From JAULZV01 sp032117135 (GTDB lineage Bacteria; Patescibacteriota; Minisyncoccia; Phycocordibacterales; JAACPR01), in assembly GCA_032117135.1 (NCBI GenBank), contig JAULZV010000014.1:1-28964 (forward strand): a stretch of 28,964 nucleotides of DNA, written 5' to 3'. Positions 22,019-28,964 of the stretch are shown here, in pieces (position 1 is the first letter of the stretch; the number at the start of each line of letters is the position of its first letter). The notes beneath the pieces are model-generated. The model was not told the DNA's origin. It saw only the letters and a list, made by a program, of their open reading frames with translations, and made no database searches. The translations under genes were made by a program, and so were the position numbers.

Positions 22019-22612
22019 TTAGTATCCGAGAGTAAGCTTTGCTTGTTCAAAGTCTTCCTTGAATACGGACAGGATAATTTCATCGACATATCGACCATTT
22101 TTGAAGCGTTGCTCTTTGAGTCGTGCTTCGATTTTGTATCCGCACCTCTGACTATACCGTGCACTGCGCTCGTTGCCATCTAGGACCGAACTCATAATCT
22201 TTCGCAGTCCGAGTGTGTTAAACGCATATTCTAGAAGCGCGATCTTGGCGTCGGTTCCGAGACCTTGTCCTCGATGTGCGCTTGGCCCAATAATTGCGCC
22301 TGTTGTCGCGATTCGGCTGATCCAATCAATGCGATGCAAACCCATTATACCAATCATTTCGTCTTGATATTCGATTGCAAGGATGATATTCGAATCGGTC
22401 TTTCGTGCTCGTTCGATGAATTCGATTTCACCCTGCAATTGAATCGGAAACGAATTAAGGACGAATGGCCTAATATCCGGATCATTGATCCATTGTTGCA
22501 ATTTGGGTGCATCCGAATCCTTGAGTGGTCGAAGCACTGTCTTTTTTCCTCGAAGGAAAACGACAGTGTCTGAGCTTTGTTTTTCTAATACTAATGGTGT
22601 GTTTGTTTCCAT
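22019..22612 (-). CDS. GNAT-family N-acetyltransferase (RimJ/RimL type)
   Basis: 197 residues. GNAT enzymes transfer acetyl from acetyl-CoA to an amine. The order is typical of RimJ/RimL-like members: VFLRGKKTVLRPLKDSDAPKL at the start, IGIMGLHRIDWI, the acetyl-CoA loop HRGQGLGTDAK (Q/RxxGxG/A form), then LGLRKIMSSVLDGNERSARYSQRCGYKIEAR, and a KNGRYVDEIILSVFKEDF ending. The acceptor is unknown; ribosomal protein N-termini, polyamines, antibiotics or nucleotide sugars are all possible for this group. It is monocistronic and bracketed by structured-repeat copies 2 and 3, both in the same orientation as the gene. No convincing -10 box is seen before its ATG. Confidence 0.9.
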   Translation of the reverse strand: METNTPLVLEKQSSDTVVFLRGKKTVLRPLKDSDAPKLQQWINDPDIRPFVLNSFPIQLQGEIEFIERARKTDSNIILAIEYQDEMIGIMGLHRIDWISRIATTGAIIGPSAHRGQGLGTDAKIALLEYAFNTLGLRKIMSSVLDGNERSARYSQRCGYKIEARLKEQRFKNGRYVDEIILSVFKEDFEQAKLTLGY

Positions 22613-22654
22613 ATGGATTCTGTGTTGTTTGTGCTGTTTCTGTCTGCCTCTTAC

Positions 22655-22680
22655 AAAAAACCGGCCTTGTAAGAGGCCGG
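22655..22680 (-). terminator. Minus-strand intrinsic terminator upstream of the GNAT gene
   Basis: On the minus strand CCGGCCT (22680-22674) pairs with AGGCCGG (22667-22661) across a 6-nt loop, followed by six T (22660-22655). It would stop transcripts coming leftward from the copy 3 repeat before they reach the GNAT gene. The segment 22647-22656 can alternatively pair perfectly (10 bp) with 22667-22676, a mutually exclusive fold. Confidence 0.7.
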
Positions 22681-22932
22681 GAATGTTCTACGTGTTTATG
22701 AGCGAGATTACAACACTCCAGGCCTATTACAAATTAAAAATCCATCGACAAGAGTCGCGGAAATTGATTTCATAATCTGGTTGTGTGTGCAATAATGCAT
22801 AAATAATACGATACCATATCTGAATTATCAGTCAATGGTGATAGCTGAATTCGCCCTTAAAAGTAAATTCCCTATAAAAATCACACCAGTGGCGATACAC
22901 AGCAGTAGAATGCAATCACTGCGCGTAGTAAT

Positions 22933-23050
22933 GACCGCATGTAGCATAAAGGAAAAGTCCTCGGTTTCCCTCGCCTGATAGTGACTATTGTACTGTATAC
23001 ATAAAGTGGCAGGCGAGGCCAGACTGTTTCCTTTTATGCTACACGCGGTC
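22933..23050 (-). repeat. Structured intergenic repeat, copy 3 (unrecognised family)
   Basis: 118 nt in the 528-bp gene-free stretch between the GNAT gene and the M16 peptidase. The outer helix pairs 22933-22955 with 23027-23050, with one bulge and one pair that is A-C on the plus strand but G-U on the minus strand (22939/23044). AGTC (22956-22959) / GACT (23022-23025), CCTCGCCTG (22969-22977) / CAGGCGAGG (23010-23018), CTCGGTTTC (22960-22968), CCA (23019-23021) and the apical TGTACT match copy 2. The outer helix sequence is unlike either other copy. Apart from this repeat and the terminator at 22655-22680 I see nothing in 22613-23127. Confidence 0.85.
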
Positions 23051-23127
23051 ACCTTCACGCAGTCACAATTCCTTTTTATAATGTACGAAAAACATATCTG
23101 CCACCCTTGCCACCTTCTCAATTTATG

Positions 23128-23133
23128 TATAAT
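23128..23133 (+). promoter_or_regulatory. Promoter of the M16 peptidase gene (-10)
   Basis: A perfect TATAAT ends 7 nt before the ATG at 23141. This places the start of transcription at the initiation codon and rules out the longer open frame upstream, which passes through repeat copy 3. Confidence 0.65.
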
Positions 23134-23140
23134 GAGCCAT

Positions 23141-24412
23141 ATGAAATACAAAAAGACAGTTTTGCCAAATGGTATGCGAATCATGACAATCCCACTTGCC
23201 GAAAGTCAGAGTGCTATCGGAATGGTACTTGTTGAGACGGGTTCAGATCACGAATCTAAAGAACTTAATGGGATCTCCCATTTTCTTGAACATATGTGCT
23301 TCAAAGGAACAACTACCAGAACTGCAGAAGATATCAAGCTTGAGATCGATGGTATGGGTGCTCAGAGTAATGCTTTCACATCCAACGAGTTTACCGGATA
23401 CTACGCCAAAGCTCACAAATCAAAAATCTCAAAAATAATCGACTTCGTAACAGACATTTATCTTAATCCAACATTCCCTGAGCGAGACATTGATATTGAA
23501 CGAGGAGTTATTGTAGAAGAAATTAATATGTACGAAGATTTGCCTCAGCGTACTGTGCGTGTCATGTTTGATGAATTGCTTTATCCAGACACTCCTGCAG
23601 GTCGTCCAGTGATTGGACCGAAGGCTAATATTTTGGCGTTCAAGCAAGAAGATTTTATCTCATATCATCAAAAGCATTATGTCCCAGCCAAAACTGTTTT
23701 TGTGGTGGCAGGTAATATTGATGAAAAGCAGATTATCTCGCAAATCAAGAGTATATTTTTGCCAATCGAAAACAAAAAAATCATCAAGCGTCCCAAAACA
23801 ACCTTCACTCAATCCAAACCACAAATCAAAATTAAATACAAAAAAACAGACCAGACGCACGTTGTACTTGGTTTTAGATCATTTGATATCTATAACGAAA
23901 AAAACTATCCACTCAGACTGGCTGCGATTATTCTTGGACAAGGTTTTAGTTCGAGATTATTTTCAAAGATGCGTGACGAGCTCGGTATGTGCTATTACAC
24001 AAGTGCAAGTATTGACTCATACACTGATCGTGGGGCATTTATTGTTCGTTCAGGTATTACGAATGCACGAACACACGAGGGGATAGAAGTCATCATGAAT
24101 GAATTTAGACGACTTCTTACCGAACAAGTTCCAGAAAAAGAACTCAAGAAAGCCAAGGACTATCTCATGGGTAATTTTTCAATTGGCCTCGAGACCTCCG
24201 AAGATGTTGCTGATTATTTTGGTTTTCAAGAACTTCTGAGAGAAGAAATTCTTCAGCCAGCACAGTATATTCGCAAGATCAAAGCAGTTACTTCGCAAGA
24301 TATTCAAAAAGTCCTCAAGCAGATTATCCAAACCAAAAATCTCAACCTTGCACTCATTGGTCCATTTGAAGAAAAAGACAAAGCAGCGTTTGAGAAGCTT
24401 CTCGTGTTGTAA
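23141..24412 (+). CDS. M16-family zinc metallopeptidase
   Basis: 423 residues, the single-chain size of bacterial processing-peptidase relatives. The inverted zinc motif HFLEHMCF (His47, Glu50, His51) is followed at the expected distance by the third ligand region VIVEEINMYED (Glu126/127). The second domain contains FSSRLFSKMRDELGMCYY, the conserved R/Y substrate-binding segment that completes the active site, so the enzyme is probably active as a dimer. M16 enzymes degrade or process peptides of limited size. There is no signal peptide from this start, so it is likely cytosolic. It is transcribed alone from a leaderless promoter; a 164-nt spacer follows. Confidence 0.93.
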   Translation: MKYKKTVLPNGMRIMTIPLAESQSAIGMVLVETGSDHESKELNGISHFLEHMCFKGTTTRTAEDIKLEIDGMGAQSNAFTSNEFTGYYAKAHKSKISKIIDFVTDIYLNPTFPERDIDIERGVIVEEINMYEDLPQRTVRVMFDELLYPDTPAGRPVIGPKANILAFKQEDFISYHQKHYVPAKTVFVVAGNIDEKQIISQIKSIFLPIENKKIIKRPKTTFTQSKPQIKIKYKKTDQTHVVLGFRSFDIYNEKNYPLRLAAIILGQGFSSRLFSKMRDELGMCYYTSASIDSYTDRGAFIVRSGITNARTHEGIEVIMNEFRRLLTEQVPEKELKKAKDYLMGNFSIGLETSEDVADYFGFQELLREEILQPAQYIRKIKAVTSQDIQKVLKQIIQTKNLNLALIGPFEEKDKAAFEKLLVL

Positions 24413-24520
24413 TTGGAGGTAAATCAAGTCAACTTCTTTAGAAAGTATAATGGTGCCTACTTTTGTTTCAAATAAAACTAGTCAGAGTTTTATATATGAA
24501 TAGGGTAGCGCCCATCCTCT

Positions 24521-24553
24521 TATAATCAGTAGACGATAGGTATATACCTATCG
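24521..24553 (+). promoter_or_regulatory. Upstream -10 box and perfect 20-nt palindrome before the permease gene
   Basis: TATAAT (24521-24526) would start transcription near 24533, exactly where a perfect palindrome begins: CGATAGGTAT (24534-24543) followed by its own complement (24544-24553). It could be an operator for a dimeric regulator or a 5' hairpin. A second -10 box lies closer to the gene at 24573. Confidence 0.45.
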
Positions 24554-24572
24554 CCGACATTCAAAATTATGG

Positions 24573-24578
24573 TACTAT
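24573..24578 (+). promoter_or_regulatory. Proximal promoter of the permease gene (-10)
   Basis: TACTAT ends 7 nt before the ATG at 24586, the window's usual leaderless spacing, and favours that ATG over the one at 24577. Confidence 0.45.
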
Positions 24579-24585
24579 GACATAT

Positions 24586-25668
24586 ATGAAAGAAAAGCTA
24601 AACCAAGAGGTCTCAATCGTTTTTACGCCAGGGGCCATTATCAAAACTGTGGCAATATTATTTCTTGTGTATCTTGCGTATCTTATTAGAGATACACTTC
24701 TGATTGTATTAACATCCGTTGTTATTGCTTCAGCAGTAGAGCCTATGACCCGGTGGTTTATGAGACATGGAATACCAAGAGCTCCTGCGGTTATTACAAT
24801 ATATCTCTCCGTTGTCATTGCTCTTTCTGCTATTGTTGCAACTATTCTTCCTCCTCTTGTGCAAGATGTACGTAATGTAGTTAATACAATTCCTCAATAT
24901 GTTGCCTCTGTTAATCCTGCGGATCTCGAACGCATTCCTGGACTAACAACACTTTTTGATCAAGTAAGTACTTCAGTTTCTTCAGGTGAACTATTTGAAC
25001 AATTTGGAAGCGAAGCAGGGCAAGCAACTCTTGGTTTTTTTCAGACAGCAGGAACTGTGTTTGGAGGTATCTTCAGTTTTGTTTTGATCATTGTGATCTC
25101 TTTCTATCTTGCTGTACAAGATGACGGAGTTGCTTCATTTCTCAAAGTAGTGACGCCAGTCAAACACGAAAAATATATTCTCGATTTGTGGAAACGATCA
25201 CAACGCAAAATCGGACTTTGGATGCAAGGGCAATTGTTGCTTGGAGTAATTGTGGGAGTACTCACATATCTTGGTCTAACAATACTCGGAGTTAATAACG
25301 CACTCTTCCTTGCTCTCATTGCTGCATGTTTTGAACTTATTCCAATCTTTGGACCAATTCTCGCAGCGATCCCGGCGGTTGGAGTAGCTCTTATTCAAGA
25401 CGGATTTACATTTGGGTTGATTGTTCTTGGGTTGTATTTGGTTATCCAGCAATTTGAAAATCATCTTATTCACCCACTTGTGGTCAAGAAGATTATTGGA
25501 ATCCCATCATTACTCGCTATTCTTGCTTTGATTATTGGAGCGCAACTCGCAGGATTTCTTGGAATGATTATTGCGGTTCCTGTCGCTGCTGCATTGATGG
25601 AATTTTTGGCAGATGTTGAACGAGACAAAATTAAACAACTTGATCTTGAGGCGAACAAGCGTACATAA
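24586..25668 (+). CDS. AI-2E family (PerM-type) membrane transporter
   Basis: 360 residues of the AI-2 exporter/PerM superfamily. Hydrophobic helices occur near the N-terminus (KTVAILFLVYLAYLIRDTLL and a following ITIYLSVVIALSAIVATILPPLV), then a soluble middle of about 90 residues, then a cluster of helices in the second half with the family segments GQLLLGVIVGVLTYLGL, LIPIFGPILAAIPAV and HLIHPLVVKKIIGIPSLLAILALIIGA. Members export small molecules; a few are documented for autoinducer-2 or sodium/proton exchange, but the substrate here is unknown. It lies 6 nt upstream of metG and is probably cotranscribed with metG and tatD. Confidence 0.93.
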   Translation: MKEKLNQEVSIVFTPGAIIKTVAILFLVYLAYLIRDTLLIVLTSVVIASAVEPMTRWFMRHGIPRAPAVITIYLSVVIALSAIVATILPPLVQDVRNVVNTIPQYVASVNPADLERIPGLTTLFDQVSTSVSSGELFEQFGSEAGQATLGFFQTAGTVFGGIFSFVLIIVISFYLAVQDDGVASFLKVVTPVKHEKYILDLWKRSQRKIGLWMQGQLLLGVIVGVLTYLGLTILGVNNALFLALIAACFELIPIFGPILAAIPAVGVALIQDGFTFGLIVLGLYLVIQQFENHLIHPLVVKKIIGIPSLLAILALIIGAQLAGFLGMIIAVPVAAALMEFLADVERDKIKQLDLEANKRT

Positions 25669-25674
25669 TCAGAT

Positions 25675-27111
25675 ATGAACTCAAAAAAATATTTTTACAT
25701 CACGACTACACTTCCATATGTGAATGCCAAACCACACATTGGTTTTGCAATTGAAATAATTCGAGCAGATGCTATTGCACGCTTTCAACGTAAGATGGGT
25801 AAAGCTGTATTTTTTAATACAGGAACGGATGAGCATGGAGTCAAAATATTTCAGCGTGCACAAGAAGAAGGTATTACTCCTCAACAACTCACTGATAGGT
25901 TTTCGACTGAGTTTAGAAATCTCAAAGAGACACTCAATATCTCCTATGACGCATTTATCCGCACAACGGACGACTCTCACCAAAAGGCCGCTCAAGAATT
26001 TTGGAATCGATGCAAGAATGCAGGATATATTGAAAAACGAACATATACAGGACTCTATTGTCGAGGGTGCGAAATGTTCAAGACCGATCGAGATCTCGTT
26101 GATGGAGTGTGCCAAGATCACCCAGCGACTCCTCTTGAACAAATTTCAGAAGAAAATTATTTTTTCTTATTTTCAAAATTTTCAGACACACTTCTCAAAT
26201 TATATGAGCAAAATGATTTTGTGATCCCTGAATTTCGTCTCAAAGAAATCAAAAACCAAATTGCATCAGGACTTGAGGATTTTAGTATTTCGCGTGTACG
26301 TTCCAAAATGCCATGGGGGATTGATGTACCAGGTGATCCAGATCAAGTAATGTATGTGTGGTTTGATGCACTCGTTAATTATATTTCGACATTGGGATGG
26401 CCAGATAGCGATTCTTTTAAGAATTTTTGGAATCATCACGATTCGACTATTGTTCAAATTTGCGGCAAAGACAATTTGAGACAACAGTCTGCAATGTGGC
26501 AGGCGATGCTTGCATCTGTCGGGCTTCCATTTAGTTCTCATATTTTGATCAATGGATTTATCACGGTGAATGGTCAAAAAATGTCTAAGTCGCTTGGTAA
26601 CGTAATCGATCCTCTTGAGATTGTGAATGAGTTTGGAATAGATGCGTTGCGATATTTTGCGCTTCGAGAATTGAGTCCAACTGAAGATGGGGATTTTGAT
26701 CTTGAGAGATTCAAAGAAGCATACAATGCTAACCTTGCGAACGGTATTGGTAATTTGACCAACCGTATTCTCAAGATGGCTGAAGACAATATTTCAAAGT
26801 CGGATGTGACTTTAGAATATCAGTTCGATCAATCGTACCTGGATGCTATGAATACATTTGATTATCAAGGAGCTGCTAATATTGCGTGGGAGGCGATTTC
26901 TGATTTGGACAAAAAGATCCAAGAGACTCAGCCGTTCAAATTAATCAAGACTGATCCTGATGCTGCTAAAGCAATACTGATAGATCTTGTCGAAGAGTTG
27001 TATCTGATCGCGCATATGCTCGAACCATTTATTCCGGATGCCTCATCCAAGATATGCACAGCAATCGATGAATTCAAAAAACCTGAGACTCCGATTTTTA
27101 ACAGAATATAA
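25675..27111 (+). CDS. metG: Methionyl-tRNA synthetase
   Basis: 478 residues, the compact form without the C-terminal tRNA-binding domain. It charges both elongator and initiator tRNA-Met. The HIGH motif appears as HIGF (21-24) in TTLPYVNAKPHIGFA; a CxxC knuckle lies in LYCRGCEMF with a partner region GVCQDH; the methionine pocket contains MYVWFDALVNYIS; KMSKS is at 302-306 in NGQKMSKSLGN. The anticodon domain ends normally. Upstream gene stop to ATG is 6 nt and no ribosome-binding site is visible, so translation probably depends on coupling or on a nearby CATAAT box. Confidence 0.97.
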   Translation: MNSKKYFYITTTLPYVNAKPHIGFAIEIIRADAIARFQRKMGKAVFFNTGTDEHGVKIFQRAQEEGITPQQLTDRFSTEFRNLKETLNISYDAFIRTTDDSHQKAAQEFWNRCKNAGYIEKRTYTGLYCRGCEMFKTDRDLVDGVCQDHPATPLEQISEENYFFLFSKFSDTLLKLYEQNDFVIPEFRLKEIKNQIASGLEDFSISRVRSKMPWGIDVPGDPDQVMYVWFDALVNYISTLGWPDSDSFKNFWNHHDSTIVQICGKDNLRQQSAMWQAMLASVGLPFSSHILINGFITVNGQKMSKSLGNVIDPLEIVNEFGIDALRYFALRELSPTEDGDFDLERFKEAYNANLANGIGNLTNRILKMAEDNISKSDVTLEYQFDQSYLDAMNTFDYQGAANIAWEAISDLDKKIQETQPFKLIKTDPDAAKAILIDLVEELYLIAHMLEPFIPDASSKICTAIDEFKKPETPIFNRI

Positions 27112-27116
27112 TCGAT

Positions 27117-27887
27117 ATGCAATTTATAGATATCCATGCACATCTCGACTTTCCTGATTTTGATAGTGATAGGGAAGAAATACTTTCTGATATGCGTGCA
27201 CAGGGGATAGGTTCGATCAATATTGGAACGACGCTTGATACGTCGCGTAACTCAATTGCTCTTGCTCAAACTCATGATAATGTCTGGGCGATTGTTGGAA
27301 TTCATCCGTTACATGCGCATGATTCGCAGCTCGCGGATTTTGATGAGATCAAGCCACTTATATCACACGAACGATGCGTAGGGATTGGGGAGTGTGGACT
27401 CGATTTTTTTAGAGAAGCCAATGACGGTGAGACCAAGGCGCGTCAACTGTCGTTTTTTGAAAAACAAATCGAACTTGCTCTGATACATAACAAGCTTCTG
27501 ATGATTCATTGTCGCCAAGCATATCCCGAGACACTTGATGTGTTGATGAGCTACCGTAAGTCTCATCCAAGTCTCAAGGCGCATTTTCATTTTTTTACCG
27601 AGTCGGTCGAGACGGCACGGCTAGTGCTGGATGCAGGATTCACGGTCTCGTTCACGGGTGTAATTACTTTTGCTGATTATGGTGAACTTGTATCGTTTGT
27701 ACCGCTTGATAACATGATGATCGAAACCGATTCTCCTTATGCAGCGCCACGCAGTAGGCGAGGTCAACGCAATGATCCTCGCAATGTCATCGAGATAGCT
27801 CAAAAGATAGCTAATATCAAGAAACTTCCAGAACATGAGGTGTTTGCACAGATTAGAGATACTACAAAGAGGGTGTTTGGGATTTAA
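27117..27887 (+). CDS. tatD: TatD-family metal-dependent hydrolase / deoxyribonuclease
   Basis: 256 residues, the usual TatD size. The metal site residues appear in order: FIDIHAHLDF (His7, His9), GIGECGLDFF with the bridging Glu, MIHCRQA, HFHFFTESVET, and METDSPY-like MIETDSPYAAP with the final Asp. Family members act as 3'-5' exonucleases in DNA repair or as D-aminoacyl-tRNA-type hydrolases; the role here is inferred as DNA processing. It begins 5 nt after metG; metG-tatD adjacency is a conserved arrangement in many bacteria. The stop is TAA and the transposase cassette starts 16 nt later. Confidence 0.94.
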   Translation: MQFIDIHAHLDFPDFDSDREEILSDMRAQGIGSINIGTTLDTSRNSIALAQTHDNVWAIVGIHPLHAHDSQLADFDEIKPLISHERCVGIGECGLDFFREANDGETKARQLSFFEKQIELALIHNKLLMIHCRQAYPETLDVLMSYRKSHPSLKAHFHFFTESVETARLVLDAGFTVSFTGVITFADYGELVSFVPLDNMMIETDSPYAAPRSRRGQRNDPRNVIEIAQKIANIKKLPEHEVFAQIRDTTKRVFGI

Positions 27888-27902
27888 TTATGCGAGGTAT
27901 TA

Positions 27903-27933
27903 TCTAGGTCGGACCTGACAGGTCAGACCTAGA
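27903..27933. repeat. REP palindrome, copy A
   Basis: TCTAGGTCGGACCTG, one central A, then CAGGTCAGACCTAGA. The arms pair fully except for one G/A position, giving a strong hairpin. It contains the last ten codons and the TAG stop of the transposase gene. Confidence 0.9.
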
Positions 27934-28449
27934 TCGGTAGGGATATGTTTTTAAAAATCTCACCTCCTCTGCATTTAGATATATTTCTCCTCTAAGAAGT
28001 TTTTTTGAATCGTAATCTTTTCGTATTAGTTTAATCGGATTGTGATAAATGTAATAAATTAATTGTTTAAAATAGATATCATCACCCACTAATTTATCTT
28101 TAAATCTTGAACCAAATAGAGATCCTGTGCGATTATATTTTTTATTAAAATAAGTCGCGTACCCACTTAGAATTTTTTGAATAAATAGACTGATTCCACC
28201 CTCTGTTTTTTCTTGTAAAATAAAGTGAAAATGATTAGGCATCAAGCAATAAGAAATAATTTTAACTAATGGAATATACTTTGCTCTTGTATTATTTTGA
28301 AATTTTATATTTAACCTTGTATTACATATTTCGATATATTTTTCGAATCTTTTATAATCTGCATGGTCCAAATAAATGTCACATTTATTAACTCCTCTTG
28401 AATATATGTGATACAAATTAGGAATCTCAATCTTTCGTATTTTCGTCAT
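27904..28449 (-). CDS. REP-associated tyrosine transposase (Y1/RAYT, IS200-like)
   Basis: 181 residues of the Y1 HUH transposase superfamily, RAYT branch. These proteins cut and join single-stranded palindromic DNA using a tyrosine. The opening RKIEIPNLYHIYSRGVNK is typical; the HUH motif is YCLMPNHFHFIL (His73, His75); the catalytic tyrosine region is YATYFNKKYNRTGSLFGSRFK, followed by YIYHNPIK. The gene reads leftward and ends inside palindrome A. A TATAAA box lies 7 nt before the ATG, in keeping with the host genes. All core motifs are intact. It is more AT-rich than its neighbours, which suggests acquisition. Confidence 0.92.
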   Translation of the reverse strand: MTKIRKIEIPNLYHIYSRGVNKCDIYLDHADYKRFEKYIEICNTRLNIKFQNNTRAKYIPLVKIISYCLMPNHFHFILQEKTEGGISLFIQKILSGYATYFNKKYNRTGSLFGSRFKDKLVGDDIYFKQLIYYIYHNPIKLIRKDYDSKKLLRGEIYLNAEEVRFLKTYPYRSRSDLSGPT

Positions 28450-28456
28450 TCTGGTA

Positions 28457-28462
28457 TTTATA
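28457..28462 (-). promoter_or_regulatory. Transposase promoter (-10)
   Basis: On the minus strand TATAAA ends 7 nt before the transposase ATG at 28449, the same leaderless spacing seen for chromosomal genes here. Confidence 0.45.
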
Positions 28463-28499
28463 CAGAATTAAGGTATTTTTTCTATAAAGAAAAGTTAAA

Positions 28500-28530
28500 T
28501 CTAGGTCGGACCTGCCAGGTCAGACCTAGA
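28500..28530. repeat. REP palindrome, copy B
   Basis: The same 31-nt palindrome as copy A except for a central C. It lies upstream of the transposase start. A partial repeat CAGACCTA follows at 28534-28541, perhaps the remnant of a further copy. Confidence 0.9.
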
Positions 28531-28551
28531 AGACAGACCTACCCTCAGCCC

Positions 28552-28580
28552 TTGTTTTCCCTTAATTTCCATGGTAATCT
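28552..28580 (+). promoter_or_regulatory. rpsF promoter
   Basis: TTGTTT (28552-28557) and TAATCT (28575-28580) are separated by 17 nt; the -10 ends 8 nt before the ATG at 28589. Confidence 0.45.
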
Positions 28581-28588
28581 AAACCCCT

Positions 28589-28964
28589 ATGGCTAAAAAA
28601 GTAATAGAATCAGTACAAGAGGAAAGAGACGCAAAACTGTACGAGTTTGCATTTCACCTTGTTCCAAAAATGACAGAAGAAGAAGCGCTTGCGTCATTTA
28701 CTGATATAAAAAAACAGATCACCGCTTCAGGTGCCACAATCAAAAATGAAAGTGCACCAGCATTACTAAATCTTGAGTACAAAATGGAACTGACCGTGGA
28801 GTCAGTAAAGTCAAAGTATAACCAGGCATATTTTGCATGGGTTATCCTTGAGGCTACGGGACCACAGCTTGATATTCTCAAAGAGGATATCAGACTTCGA
28901 ACCGATATTATCAGACATCTTCTTATTACAACGAAGAACGAATCACCTATCCAATCTGCAGATG
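28589..28964 (+). CDS. rpsF: 30S ribosomal protein S6 (5' part, runs off the window)
   Basis: 125 codons are present and the frame is open at the window edge. After a 14-residue charged start, KLYEFAFHLVPKMTEEEA matches the first strand and helix of S6, followed by NESAPALLNLEYKMEL, AYFAWVILEATGPQLDILKEDI and RTDIIRHLLITTK, the central and last strands that contact S18. The N-terminal extension before the fold is longer than in E. coli. S6 binds S18 on the platform of the small subunit; ssb and rpsR commonly follow but lie beyond the window. The start is supported by a promoter-like pair just upstream. Confidence 0.88.
   Translation, partial: MAKKVIESVQEERDAKLYEFAFHLVPKMTEEEALASFTDIKKQITASGATIKNESAPALLNLEYKMELTVESVKSKYNQAYFAWVILEATGPQLDILKEDIRLRTDIIRHLLITTKNESPIQSAD

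Larger units (their letters stand above)
27903..28530 (-). mobile_element. REP-associated transposase cassette flanked by palindromes
   Basis: A 628-bp unit made of a Y1-type tyrosine transposase gene between two 31-nt palindromes that differ only in the central base (A27918 against C28515) and have the same orientation. No target-site duplication is evident, as expected for this class. The unit sits between tatD and rpsF. Confidence 0.8.

Noticed and set aside
22988..23140. In-frame N-terminal extension of the M16 peptidase
   Set aside because: It passes through repeat copy 3 and lies upstream of a perfect -10 box; the encoded residues do not resemble the family or a signal peptide.
252..28964. 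Genome-wide recoding of TGA as glycine or tryptophan
   Set aside because: Long conserved genes (pyrG, argS, ileS, metG, glyS) contain no internal TGA, so TGA is not a regular sense codon. The single NUDIX case is reported separately.
1..28964. CRISPR arrays, tRNA or rRNA genes, prophage modules
   Set aside because: No regularly spaced repeats, no tRNA or rRNA signatures, and no phage structural genes were seen on either strand.

Overview
This window looks like a chromosome segment from a small-genome bacterium, most likely a Candidate Phyla Radiation / Patescibacteria member of the Parcubacteria type. The reasons are: moderately AT-rich DNA, almost no recognisable Shine-Dalgarno sites, -10 boxes placed directly before start codons, short versions of several housekeeping proteins (RecO, SecE), an rplK with no rplA behind it, a CPR-style single-pass surface protein, and stop codons that are nearly all TAA or TAG. 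The lineage is inferred from these traits; no 16S rRNA is present.

Layout. 1-2525: a possible gene tail, folD, then secE-nusG and rplK. 2614-11173: pyrG, a DHFR-family gene (minus), a cytidylyltransferase-like gene overlapping a dCMP-deaminase fusion, a NUDIX gene broken by an in-frame TGA, a minus-strand thyA-HIT operon, then glyA, tmk and dut. Together with folD these supply nearly all steps for making dTMP and recycling its folate cofactor. 11177-17166: argS, a 0.6-kb stretch of uncertain nature, and an oversized ileS. 17423-21776: a small coiled-coil protein, recO, a large membrane-anchored surface protein and glyS. 22019-27887: a GNAT acetyltransferase (minus), an M16 peptidase, an AI-2E-family permease, metG and tatD. 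27903-28530: a REP-associated tyrosine transposase between two palindromes. 28589 to the end: the start of rpsF.

Most interesting signals. (1) Three copies of an intergenic imperfect palindrome of about 117 nt (1943-2059, 21786-21902, 22933-23050) share internal-loop and apical-loop sequence. Their helices differ in sequence but stay paired, and wobble pairs point to one strand. They look like a structured RNA or DNA family that I do not recognise. Two near-identical copies bracket the GNAT gene in direct orientation. (2) IleS carries a complete histidine-phosphatase domain, with its RHG, second Arg and second His motifs, inserted between the editing region and the KMSKS region. (3) At least ten genes have a -10 box 6-10 nt before the start codon, which predicts widespread leaderless mRNAs. 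(4) The NUDIX gene is intact on both sides of one in-frame TGA followed by C, in a window where TGA is otherwise almost unused as a stop.

All calls come from reading motifs and base pairing by eye. No database search or folding calculation was run.
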